Assembly: GCA_038025085.1 (NCBI GenBank)
Contig: CM076144.1
Location: 36,800,501-36,864,500 of the forward strand
Source of the DNA: Tetragonia tetragonoides
Lineage: Eukaryota > Streptophyta > Magnoliopsida > Caryophyllales > Aizoaceae
Reading direction: 5' to 3'
DNA: 64,000 nt
The notes under the pieces were generated by a model. It made no database searches and was not told the origin of the DNA. It saw nothing but the letters and a program-made list of their open reading frames with translations. Position numbers and translations under genes: made by a program. This document shows, one piece after another, positions 24,163 to 34,620 of this stretch; positions within the stretch are counted from its first letter, which is position 1; each line of letters opens with the position of its first letter.

Positions 24163-24900
24163 TTAGGAGCTATAGTATTTCACATACACAAAGACATAGA
24201 GCTGAATGCCAAACTCATTCTCACAAATAAACTGCAACACAAAAGCTCTAATTATTCAGTGTAATGTTTCAGTTTTTGCCAAAACTTCATCTAACTTGGC
24301 ATAGGCTACTTCTCTTCCCAAATTTGGATAAGCTTAATGACTTAACCAATCCTAGCACTTTAAAATGGAAAGTGCTTAAAACGGGAAGATATTGCTACTT
24401 ACCCCTGCACAAAAACTCTGAAAATGAGTGTTGAAGGCTGTTGACCCTACAGACTTGTTCAGTTCTGAAGAACTCCGCTTATTGCTTTTACTGAAATTGT
24501 TAGTATAACTAACATATGATGAAGAACATGAAGTGGTTGACCCCTGTGAGGACGAGGTGAATGCATCATGAACTTCTGTCTGAAACATCTCTTCGAACAA
24601 CTCCTGCAACTGCTCGAAGCTCTCTTCCCATGTTTTCCTATTGATTCCATAAATCAAAACAATTACCGCTCCTACCAAATATGCCACCGGGGGGGCACAG
24701 CCCAACAGGATATAAATCCATTTGGTTTGTGTAACATGATGATGAATACTAGATGGGGACGGAATTAGCAAAAGAAGCCTTTTTGTCACTATTTGGTTCA
24801 AGACTATGTTTCCAGAGTTCAAGTGCCAACTTAATCCAAAACTTACATGAACCAGAAGTAGATATAGCCAATCAGCAGACAGCACATTGCAACAGATTTA
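24163..24900 (-). CDS. 3' part of an unrecognised membrane-protein gene
   Basis: I infer two to three exons on the minus strand. One ends near 24838 (donor TTCAT then GTAAGT) and encodes a hydrophobic stretch, CLLIGYIYFWF. The main exon runs from an acceptor (CCATCTAG) near 24742 to a strong donor (GGG then GTAAGT) at 24403. A terminal exon at 24231-24163, after GTGTTGCAG, ends at a TAA in the same frame. The main exon carries a transmembrane segment, YILLGCAPPVAYLVGAVIVL. It is followed by an amphipathic acidic helix (WEESFEQLQELFEEMFQ) and a Ser-rich tail. I do not recognise the family. Upstream exons should lie above 24.9 kb but are not found before the retrotransposon edge, so the gene may be truncated. 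Confidence 0.45.
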
Positions 24901-24971
24901 ATAAAATTACATTTAGAGAGACAGATAGAAAGGAGCAATTCTTGACAGCAAGACCTGATGATAATTACTTC

Positions 24972-25130
24972 TTCTTTTTTTAGATGAGAAAAACTTTACT
25001 AAAACTGAAATAATGTTACAGTGTAAGAGGAGTCTCAATCTCCTTTTACTGAAATAATGTTAAAACTGAAATAACTGAAACTTTCTTAGGTCGAGGAGTC
25101 TCAATCTCAGTACTCTTTTTTGTTGGGTTT
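24972..25130 (-). mobile_element. possible LINE 3' end remnant
   Basis: On the minus strand, repeated GAGACTCC and AACATTATTTCAG blocks run into TTTTTCTCATCTAAAAAAA, like the ends of plant LINE copies (compare the LINE tail at 12112-12140). There is no coding part and no clear target duplication. Confidence 0.3.
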
Positions 25131-25452
25131 GTTTTCCTTGTGGTGAGCCATTATTTCAGTAATCTTTTACCCAAATCAAGCCGGGTTTCCTAGGCTCATA
25201 GTCTTAGCAAGACCAACAGAGATCCTTCTATTGGTGACAGTCCCTTTTGTTTTCTCACCTAACAAAATACTAGCCAATTTGATGCCTTACCAAGTCTACC
25301 ATGGCTCATTACTGTGCAAACCAAGTCTATGAAGCATGAAGGTTTTTTTGGGTGAAGACAAATTTAACAGTTCAGTAATAGACAATATACAGTCTTCAGG
25401 TAGCGTCCTCATCTACCACGGCTAACTTCCAGTTTTGAAAGAAGGCTATATT

Positions 25453-28395
25453 GTCCAAATAATAGACCCAAAGCGTTGTTGGGTGTGTTCTCTACCCAAT
25501 CAAAGTTCAGCCTCCTTTTTACAGGCAAAAGAGTTTCTTCCAGCACGTAGCAGCCTTGGAAGACCTCGAATCCGGGAACTTGGATTCCATAAACAGGGAG
25601 AACATAGGGTTCGGGAAAGCCATAGTAAGGGAATGGATCTCCAAATTGGACGAACTGCCCGTTCAATGTGTGCGGGTATGGTGCCATGGGGATGTCATAG
25701 GCTTTGTTTTCCTTAATGACCCTTCTTTTCGCCTTTTCCTTAGCGATGTATTCCCGTAACTCCTGTTTGGTCGGTTTATATCCTAACCCAAAAAGATTAT
25801 TTCCGGCTTTGGACGACCAAACTGGAAGTGGTTTGGAGACGTCTTTGCCTATAAATGTGCCAGGGAAGTGTCCCTGATTTCTTAAAATGGCATTAATTCC
25901 TAGGTGGGAATATGGTACGAAAGGAGCTACATCTTGCTCGAGTACGGCGACGCCTTCAGTTGTAAAGCCCCAGAATTCTTCGTCCTGCGCAGTGTGCTCG
26001 ACTTTAAGAACCGGCACGTCTTCAGTGCTAGCGATCATAGAATCGGCTCTAACCTCTAGAACTACCCCTCCGACCATCATTTTGACCTTTTGGTGTAATG
26101 TTGAAGCTATCGCGTTTAATACATGGAGCCATGGGCGTCCTAGGAGTAAATTGAATGAAGCTGGAATATCGATGACATGGAATTGTACCATTTTCTCAAT
26201 TGGTCCCGTGTTAAGGTTAATCGAAAATATGCCTAAGACGTTTCGTTTGGAATTGTCGTAGGCCCACAACCCTTGTGCGGCATGCGCGAGGTTGTTGACA
26301 TTTATGCCTAGGCATTGGGCGGTCCTTAGGGGACAAACATTGACAGCGGACCGATTGTTTTTTAGAGTCATTGGGACCTGTTTCTTCTCACATATGGAAG
26401 TTAGGTAGAGTGCCTTATTGTGATGAGTTCCTTCGGGTGGAAGGTCTTCACTGGTGAATGCAATTGTTTGCAACGAATTTCCTTTTGTGAGGAGATTGAC
26501 TAGGTCATCCGGAGTAGCTTTGGGGGAAACCATAGTTTGATTAAATGCTTTTAGTAAAGCATTCCTATGTACTTGGGAGGTAGTCAAGAGTTGTCATATA
26601 GAGATATCGGCCTTAGTCTTTTGAATCTGTTTAAGCAGTGTAGTGTCATCATCCTCGTTTGAGGGTTTTGGTCTTTGTTCTGGACTAGTGGAGAGTCTCT
26701 CACTTGTGGTATAACTGAAGCTGTGTTTTGTAGTGGATCCTTATTTTAGAGATAGGGTGGTATATAGTGCCTTCCCGACCTTGTGTGGTGTTCAACTTTG
26801 GGAGATTCATCATCTGAGGAGTCGTACCATGCTTTAGAAATCTGGAGGGTAGCATCTTCCTCATCGCTATCGCTTTCCCAAAGTCCGGCTACCTCTAGGT
26901 GGAGGGAGTCAAGCTTAAATGGTGGGACTGGACATCCAATTGGCACAATCAGGCGAGAGGGGTCCTTTTCTTCCTCTTCATTTGTAATGACGAAAACTGC
27001 ACCTAGAGGATTGGTGTTGTTGTTTGGAGTGGGAACATTCTTTGGCTTGGGAATAGTCCCATTGTCAAAAAGATCCTGGATTTTGTTCTTGAGTGTCCAA
27101 CACTTTTCGGTGTCATGTCCTTTTTCTCTATGGAATTTGCAATAAATATTAGGATTCCATGATGGGCTCCTCTTTTCGATGTCGGGATCCAGAGTGGGGC
27201 CCGCGACTTTGCGATAGTCATTCTTGACAAGCTTTTCCAGAGCTTTAGCTTAGGTCATGCCCAATGGGGTGTATTGCCTTTGCGGTTTGTCGTAGACAAC
27301 ATTGACTTCATTAACCTTGTTGGAAGATTTTCCCGAATTGGGGTTCTTCTTGTAGTTCGAGTTATAAGTGCCCTTGTTGAAGAAGTCCTTGCTTTTCTCC
27401 TTTTTATGTGCTTGATCGTCCTCTATGAGCAATCCCACACTATTGAGTTGTGTGTATGAAGTAATTGCTTGGTATTTAAGAGGATTCAAGTAAGGAGGTT
27501 GTAAGTTCTTGATGAGTTTCCAAATTTGCTCTTCCTCAGATGGTCGGTCGAGCATTTCGGCCACTTTAGTTCTCCATTTATTAACAAAGTCAGTGAAGCT
27601 TTCATTTTCACCTTGCTTTATCGCTTCCAACTCTCTCATGGTAGTTGGTTGGATGACATTGTCGGCATACCTAGTGAGGAATAAGCTGGACACTTTGTTC
27701 CATTCTTGAATTTGATTGGGCTCAATCTTGAAGAACCATGCCCTAACAGTGGGGTCCAAGGTTTGTGAAAAAAGATGAATATAGAGGTCCGGATCTACTC
27801 CTCTTAGGCCCATTGCGGTGGTGAAGGCTCTTATGTGATCTTTTGGATCATCGGTCCCTTTGAAGGTGGGGACTTCAGGCATAGAGAAATTTTGTGGGAG
27901 TTTCCCCTTGATGTGAGAGGAGTATCCTTCAGCATTGATCATGTAGTCACTTATGATCTTGTTTTGAGTTAAAGATAACTCAAGGTTCTTAATTTGAGCG
28001 CTTAGCTCTTCTACTTTGTCATCTCGAGGTGGAGGATCATCCTGGTTAAGAGGGTTAGCTTCCTTGACCTTGCTTTCTATCCATGTCCCACGGTTTCCCA
28101 TAGTTTCCAACATTTTCATCATTTCAGTCAACATCTCATCAGTAGTCTTAGGTTGTGGAGGTGGCACATCATTTTCGGCCATTTCGGTCGACTTAGAACA
28201 AGATGGTCGATACGGAGGGGGAGTAACAAATACTGCATCAGACCTAGCTTTGCTCGAAGGGGGAGATTCCAATACGAGTTTCCTAACCAGACGTTGATTA
28301 CTATGATCGCGTTCCCAACTTTTCGGACCGACTGTTTTCTTTCCAATTCTGGACAGCGGATAAGACTTAGAAAAGGAAAGACTAACAAGTTCCAC
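25453..28395 (-). pseudogene. gag-protease of the minus-strand gypsy element
   Basis: The gag frame runs from 28395 with a coiled-coil-prone N-terminus and a Retrotrans_gag capsid region (FKGTDDPKDHIRAFTTAMGL, then LFSQTLDPTVRAWF and WRTKVAEMLDRP). After a TAA at about 27250 the same frame continues with a gag zinc-knuckle-like motif, CKFHREKGHDTEKC, and an acidic linker. It then meets a further TAA near 26745, a frame change near 26700 and a TGA near 26597. The retropepsin-like part (26587-25453) has the family landmarks VCPLRTAQ, GPIEKMVQFHVIDIPASF and LLLGRPWLH. Its active-site position reads KNNRS where the plus-strand copy has VDNGS, so the catalytic Asp and the Gly are lost. The gene is inactive. 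Confidence 0.85.
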
Positions 28396-28499
28396 AAAAG
28401 AAAAGTTTTAAAACAAAGATGGGAAATTTCTATTTAGAGTATTCTATCAACATAGTTACCCTTGGGGACTAAGTAATGGCTTTAGGTCAAAAGATCTCG

Positions 28500-28790
28500 A
28501 CACGGGAAAAGAAAAGCAAAAGATATTATACTCTTGACTAAAAGTAGAGGGGAGAGATATTATCTCGACTCAATATGGGATAAAGCAAAAGATATTATAC
28601 TCTTGACTAAAAGGAGAGGGGAGAGATAATATCTCGATTCAATATGGGATAAAGCAAAAGATATTATACTCTTGACTAAAAGGAGAGGAGAGAGATATTA
28701 TCTCGATTCAATATGGGATAAAGCAAAAGATATTATACTCTTGACTAAAAGGAGAGGGGAGATATTATTGAGATCTTTTGACCTAGACTC
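28500..28790. repeat. 69-bp tandem repeat, four copies, in the retrotransposon leader
   Basis: The landmark AGCAAAAGATATTATACTC recurs at 28515, 28584, 28653 and 28722, an exact 69-bp period. Units differ by a few bases. The array lies between the primer-binding site and gag of the minus-strand element. Confidence 0.92.
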
Positions 28791-29506
28791 ACTACCTAAA
28801 TAGCAGGAAAGAATAAAGCAATCAAATCTTTTCTAAGATAACGAGCGTCATATATAACATTCAGGGATATTATTTCCTAAAAATAAAGATTCTAGACTCA
28901 ATCTTAAGACAAAATCTAGACTCAAAAAAGGAAAAGATCCTAATTGGGGTCTAACCTAATATTCTATGACGACCAAAAAGACTACGCAAAGATTGCGTTC
29001 ACATATGGGCAAACAGCACAACAACGCAATATGACGTGATTATGAAAATCTAGCATGGACATGGGACTGAGTTCCAACCTAAAACATTGGTTCTAGTTCA
29101 TGCAATCGGGTAGGCTTAAGGGTTTTGGTCAAAAGGAACTCATGATGAAGAATGTACTACAATCCGCGGGATGCGCGACAATGTGAGGCATTCTAGTTAT
29201 CCTACTCGTCGAATGGACGAATGCGTAGGAAGGTACATGAGGTGGGGGGATTCATGTTTCTTGGCAAAGAAGAATCGAGTGGATTCTCACCAAGACACTT
29301 CACCACAGTCCATTGGCTAAAAACTAGTTTGAACTTGTAAAAACAAGCTCGGAAGTCGCGCAAGCGCATGCACATGAATGCAATGAATGCAAATTAATAG
29401 ATGAATGACAAGTCACAAAATAATAATAATAAGAACACTCAAGGTAGTGAACCAAGCAAAAATAATTATAATGAATCGATTTTCAAGTTACACCCTCTTA
29501 ATCATC
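28791..29506 (-). other. untranslated leader of the minus-strand gypsy element
   Basis: Sequence between the primer-binding site and the 69-bp repeats. There is no meaningful open frame. It is the 5' untranslated leader of the element. Confidence 0.6.
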
Positions 29507-29524
29507 TCCCCAGTGAAGTCGCCA
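29507..29524 (-). other. primer-binding site of the minus-strand gypsy element
   Basis: Directly after the LTR end (CCTACA plus one G), the minus strand reads TGGCGACTTCACTGGGGA. It starts with TGG, as required to pair with a tRNA 3' CCA. This motif is common in plant Tat-like gypsy elements. The tRNA species was not determined. Confidence 0.75.
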
Positions 29525-29984
29525 CTGTAGGCTGCCATATTTTTCTCCCCTCTTTCCGCGCGTCTTCCCTCGACCCTCTTTCGGGGCTAAGGTTTCCAGA
29601 CAGCCTGGGAGAGCGCGATGGTGTTCGAATTTCGTGAATCTTTGAGTGTGAATGCACGTAGAGATTTGTGTACCAAGGACATGATTAAGATTGTCGGAAG
29701 TCGCCACCAAATTTTAAGGTAATTTGGAAACCTTGGAGGTCAAGTCGATAGTCTAGAAAGACGTCAACTCAAACTCCTGTGCACCCCAATCCCTATTGGG
29801 AAAATTGACTTCATAAATGAGTTCGGGGGCGTAGGTATGAGTTAGGAAGGTGTTAGGCACCCAACTCGCCCGTTGACAACAACGGACTTTACTAGTCGAT
29901 TCAATATAATTATTAATGCTACGATTCCAAACAAGGTTCAATTTGTCCAAATTCCTAGTTTTAACTAATGGGTTGAACAAAAAT

Positions 29985-30419
29985 TATTATTGTGACCACT
30001 TTTAACAATTTATCAAATTACATGCTTTTATTGCTAAAAAACGGTAAATATGCTAAAACCTGCAAGTTAGAGGACAAACACATAATTTATCCACCAATCC
30101 ACAAACAAAGCATGATTCATTCATAAGAAATGCAATAAATAATAAAATAAAAACATTCATTCATCCATTAATTAGGCTTAATACAAGCCTTTTTGCTCAA
30201 AACGCGTCATGCATGTACATATCACATAAACCAAAATTGTTAGTAATAACAAGCAATATAAATATTATTGAGAACCCTCAGGTTGGATTACCTGGATGCT
30301 CACAATGAACTTATTGGGTTATATTGCTTGAATTCATACCTTTTGATGAAGTGTGAAGGCTTATTTTGTGGTTCTAGGGCTAACCCTAAAGAAGGAGTAG
30401 AATCAGAATTTCTGGTTTA

Positions 30420-30480
<61 letters not shown>

Positions 30481-30999
30481 TCCAACCCTTCAGAGAGAAT
30501 GTACAACCTCTAAAGTTCCCAACCCTTCAGAGAGAATGTACAACCTCTTCAACTGAACCCTAAATATTATTGTGACCACTTTTAACAATTTATCAAATTA
30601 CATGCTTTTATTGCTAAAAAACGGTAAATATGCTAAAACCTGCAAGTTAGAGGACAAACACATAATTTATCCACCAATCCACAAACAAAGCATGATTCAT
30701 TCATAAGAAATGCAATAAATAATAAAATAAAAACATTCATTCATCCATTAATTAGGCTTAATACAAGCCTTTTTGCTCAAAACGCGCCATGCATGTACAT
30801 ATCACATAAACCAAAATTGTTAGTAATAACAAGCAATATAAATATTATTGAGAACCCTCAGGTTGGATTACCTGGATGCTCACAATGAACTTATTGGGTT
30901 ATATTGCTTGAATTCATACCTTTTGATGAAGTGTGAAGGCTTATTTTGTGGTGCTAGGGCTAACCCTAAAGAAGGAGTAGAATCAGAATTTCTGGTTTA

Positions 31000-31068
<69 letters not shown>

Positions 31069-31550
31069 TCCAACCCTTCAGAGAGAATGTACAACTTCTT
31101 CAACTGAACCCTAAATATTATTGTGACCACTTTTAACAATTTATCAAATTACATGCTTTTATTGCTAAAAAACGGTAAATATGCTAAAACCTGCAAGTTA
31201 GAGGACAAACACGTAATTTATCCACCAATCCACAAACAAAGCATGATTCATTCATAAGAAATGCAATAAATAATAAAATAAAAACATTCATTCATCCATT
31301 AATTAGGCTTAATACAAGCCTTTTTGCTCAAAACGCGCCATGCATGTACATATCACATAAACCAAAATTATTAGTAATAACAAGCAATATAAATATTATT
31401 GAGAACCCTCAGGTTGGATTACCTGGATGCTCACAATGAACTTATTGGGTTATATTGCTTGAATTCATATCTTTTGATGAAGTGTGAAGGCTTATTTTGT
31501 GGTGCTAGGGCGAACCCTAAAGAAGGAGTAGAATCAGAATTTCTGGTTTA

Positions 31551-31621
<71 letters not shown>

Positions 31622-32140
31622 TCCAACCCTTCAGAGAGAATGTACAACCTCTAAAGTTCCCAACCCCTCAGAGAGAATGTACAACCTCTTCAACTGAACC
31701 CTAAATATTATTGTGACCACTTTTAACAATTTATCAAATTACATGCTTTTATTGCTAAAAAACGGTAAATATGCTAAAACCTGCAAGTTAGAGGACAAAC
31801 ACATAATTTATCCACCAATCCACAAACAAAGCATGATTCATTCATAAGAAATGCAATAAATAATAAAATAAAAACATTCATTCATCCATTAATTAGGCTT
31901 AATACAAGCCTTTTTGCTCTAAACGCGCCATCCATGTACATATCACATAAACCAAAATTGTTAGTAATAACAAGCAATATAAATATTATTGAGAACCCTC
32001 AGGTTGGATTACCTGGATGCTCACAATGAACTTATTGGGTTATATTGCTTGAATTCATACCTTTTGATGAAGTGTGAAGGCTTATTTTGTGGTGCTAGGG
32101 CTAACCCTAAAGAAGGAGTAGAATCAGAATTTCTGGTTTA

Positions 32141-32221
<81 letters not shown>

Positions 32222-32749
32222 TACAACCTCTAAAGTTCTTCAGAGAGAATGTACAACCTCTAAAGTTCCCAACCCTTCAGAGAGAATGTACAACCTCTTC
32301 AACTGAACCCTAAATATTATTGTGACCACTTTTAACAATTTATCAAATTACATGCTTTTATTGCTAAAAAACGGTAAATATGCTAAAACCTGCAAGTTAG
32401 AGGACAAACACATAATTTATCCACCAATCCACAAACAAAGCATGATTCATTCATAAGAAATGCAATAAATAATAAAATAAAAACATTCATTCATCCATTA
32501 ATTAGGCTTAATACAAGCCTTTTTGCTCAAAACGCGCCATGCATGTACATATCACATAAACCAAAATTGTTAGTAATAACAAGCAATATAAATATTATTG
32601 AGAACCCTCAGGTTGGATTACCTGGATGCTCACAATGAACTTATTGGGTTATATTGCTTGAATTCATACCTTTTGATGAAGTGTGAAGGCTTATTTTGTG
32701 GTGCTAGGGCTAACCCTAAAGAAGGAGTAGAATCAGAATTTCTGGTTTA

Positions 32750-32826
<77 letters not shown>

Positions 32827-33345
32827 TCCAACCCTTCAGAGAGAATGTACAACCTCTAAAGTTCCCAACCCTTCAGAGAGAATGTACAACCTCTTCAACT
32901 GAACCCTAAATATTATTGTGACTACTTTTAACAATTTATCAAATTACATGCTTTTATTGCTAAAAAAGGGTAAATATGCTAAAACCTGCAAGTTAGAGGA
33001 CAAACACATAATTTATCCACCAATCCACAAACAAAGCATGATTCATTCATAAGAAATGCAATAAATAATAAAATAAAAACATTCATTCATCCATTAATTA
33101 GGCTTAATACAAGCCTTTTTGCTCAAAACGCGCCATGCATGTACATATCACATAAACCAAAATTGTTAGTAATAACAAGCAATATAAATACTATTGAGAA
33201 CCCTCAGGTTGGATTACCTGGATGCTCACAATGAACTTATTGGGTTATATTGCTTGAATTCATACCTTTTGATGAAGTGTGAAGGCTTATTTTGTGGTGC
33301 TAGGGCTAACCCTAAAGAAGGAGTAGAATCAGAATTTCTGGTTTA

Positions 33346-33424
<79 letters not shown>

Positions 33425-33943
33425 TCCAACCCTTCAGAGAGAATGTACAACCTCTAAAGTTCCCAACCCTTCAGAGAGAATGTACAACCTCTTCAACTGA
33501 ACCCTAAATATTATTGTGACCACTTTTAACAATTTATCAAATTACATGCTTTTATTGCTAAAAAACGGTAAATATGCTAAAACCTGCAAGTTAGAGGACA
33601 AACACATAATTTATCCACCAATCCACAAACAAAGCATGATTCATTCATAAGAAATGCAATAAATAATAAAATAAAAACATTCATTCATCCATTAATTAAG
33701 CTTAATACAAGCCTTTTTGCTCAAAACGCGCCATGCATGTACATATCACATAAACCAAAATTGTTAGTAATAACAAGCAATATAAATATTATTGAGAACC
33801 CTCAGGTTGGATTACCTGGATGCTCACAATGAACTTATTGGGTTATATTGCTTGAATTCATACCTTTTGATGAAGTGTGAAGGCTTATTTTGTGGTGCTA
33901 GGGCTAACCCTAAAGAAGGAGTAGAATCAGAATTTCTGGTTTA

Positions 33944-33988
<45 letters not shown>

Positions 33989-34071
33989 TCCAACCCTTCA
34001 GAGAGAATGTACAACCTCTAAAGTTCCCAACCCTTCAGAGAGAATGTACAACCTCTTCAACTGAACCCTAA
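29985..34071. repeat. seven tandem copies of a roughly 0.58 kb unit with AG microsatellites
   Basis: Unit landmark TGTGACCACT (one copy has TGTGACTACT) starts at 29991, 30571, 31122, 31712, 32321, 32917 and 33515, giving periods of 551-609 bp. Copies are nearly identical over about 450 bp, with few substitutions (for example CGCGTCAT/CGCGCCAT). They differ mainly in the length of an internal (AG)n run of about 40-70 bp. They also differ in the number of a minisatellite unit containing CAGAGAGAATGTACAACCTC after it. Each unit holds two AACCCTAAA telobox-like motifs. Confidence 0.95.
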
Positions 34072-34076
34072 GGTTT

Positions 34077-34086
34077 GTTTATATAG
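34077..34086 (-). promoter_or_regulatory. TATA box of the minus-strand LTR
   Basis: CTATATAAAC on the minus strand, a few bases upstream of the first tandem unit. Transcription starting about 30 bp downstream would place the whole tandem array in the transcribed R/U5 leader. Confidence 0.65.
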
Positions 34087-34139
34087 AAGAGGGGGAGCTG
34101 CCAGGGTTTGGCATGAAAATCGAATGGGCCTCAAATTTG

Positions 34140-34280
34140 TCGTCCGCGAGAAAAGGTCTAGGCGGCCATACATCTAGGCCGAGCGGCCAAACCGGCAGGA
34201 CAAGCGGTCAAGCCGCTTGTCCTAGCGGCCACCTCTTGAACCCAAACGTGGCCGCTTGGACCTGGAGCGGCGTGCCTGTA
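34140..34280. promoter_or_regulatory. GC-rich AGCGGCC/GCCGCT cluster upstream of the LTR TATA box
   Basis: Several AGCGGCC and GCCGCTT copies stand out from AT-rich surroundings. A perfect 11-bp hairpin lies at 34197-34223 (arms AGGACAAGCGG and CCGCTTGTCCT). Clusters of the same motif lie upstream of three other presumed promoters in this retrotransposon block. Confidence 0.6.
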
Positions 34281-34620
34281 TAGGCGCCTGGCATGTCTTT
34301 CACGCAGGGGGAGGCTTTTCCGAGGGGGTCCACGCGGGATTGACTGAGTTCCTTGGTTTGACCAAGGGTTGGCTCATGGGTTTGGGTTCCCTTTCGGGCT
34401 CTTAGGTTCAAAGAGGTCTATCTCTCAGTTTTGGACTCCAATTGAATTGAGTCCAACTGGTTTGGATCACCTGTACAAAAGGCTTCCACTGGTTAATTCA
34501 AATGAACTGGGCTAATCATCAGAGCAATTATTCTCGCAACCCAAGTTCGAGCAAAATCCAATCCTTTCATCATCGGGTTTTTATGGGGACTTATTATAGA
34601 CACAAGTTTTGGTGTCTACA

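Larger units (their letters stand above)
25453..34620 (-). mobile_element. truncated Ty3/gypsy retrotransposon (Tat-like), minus strand
   Basis: In element orientation (right to left) it has a 5' LTR at 34620-29526, a primer-binding site at 29524-29507, a leader with 69-bp repeats, and gag and protease down to about 25453. RT, RNase H, integrase and the 3' LTR are absent. Similarity to the related plus-strand copy stops abruptly within GLLFG near 25455. The LTR begins TGTAGACACC and ends CCTACA. It is 3'-truncated and non-autonomous, and lies immediately against the plus-strand element at 34621. Confidence 0.8.
29526..34620 (-). mobile_element. 5.1 kb LTR with an internal tandem array
   Basis: The LTR starts TGTAGACACC at 34620 and ends CCTACA at 29526. 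U3 is about 34620-34060 and has a GC-rich inverted-repeat cluster (34140-34280) and a TATA box (34086-34077). Seven tandem copies of a unit of about 0.58 kb follow (34071-29985), then a 450-bp end. That end contains a stretch near 29780-29830 (CCCAATAGGGATTGGGGTGC on the minus strand) that matches the plus-strand LTR near 46520-46530. Without the array the LTR would be near 1 kb, similar to its relative. Only one LTR of this element is present, so LTR-LTR age cannot be judged. Confidence 0.8.

Noticed and set aside
29985..34071. Regular repeats that might suggest a CRISPR array
   Set aside because: Units are about 0.58 kb, nearly identical throughout, without alternating repeat and spacer, and lie in an LTR of a plant retrotransposon.
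34502..34620. Start of the protease ORF at 34502
   Set aside because: The first 40 codons lie in the neighbouring minus-strand LTR; element coding sequence begins only after the LTR boundary at 34621.
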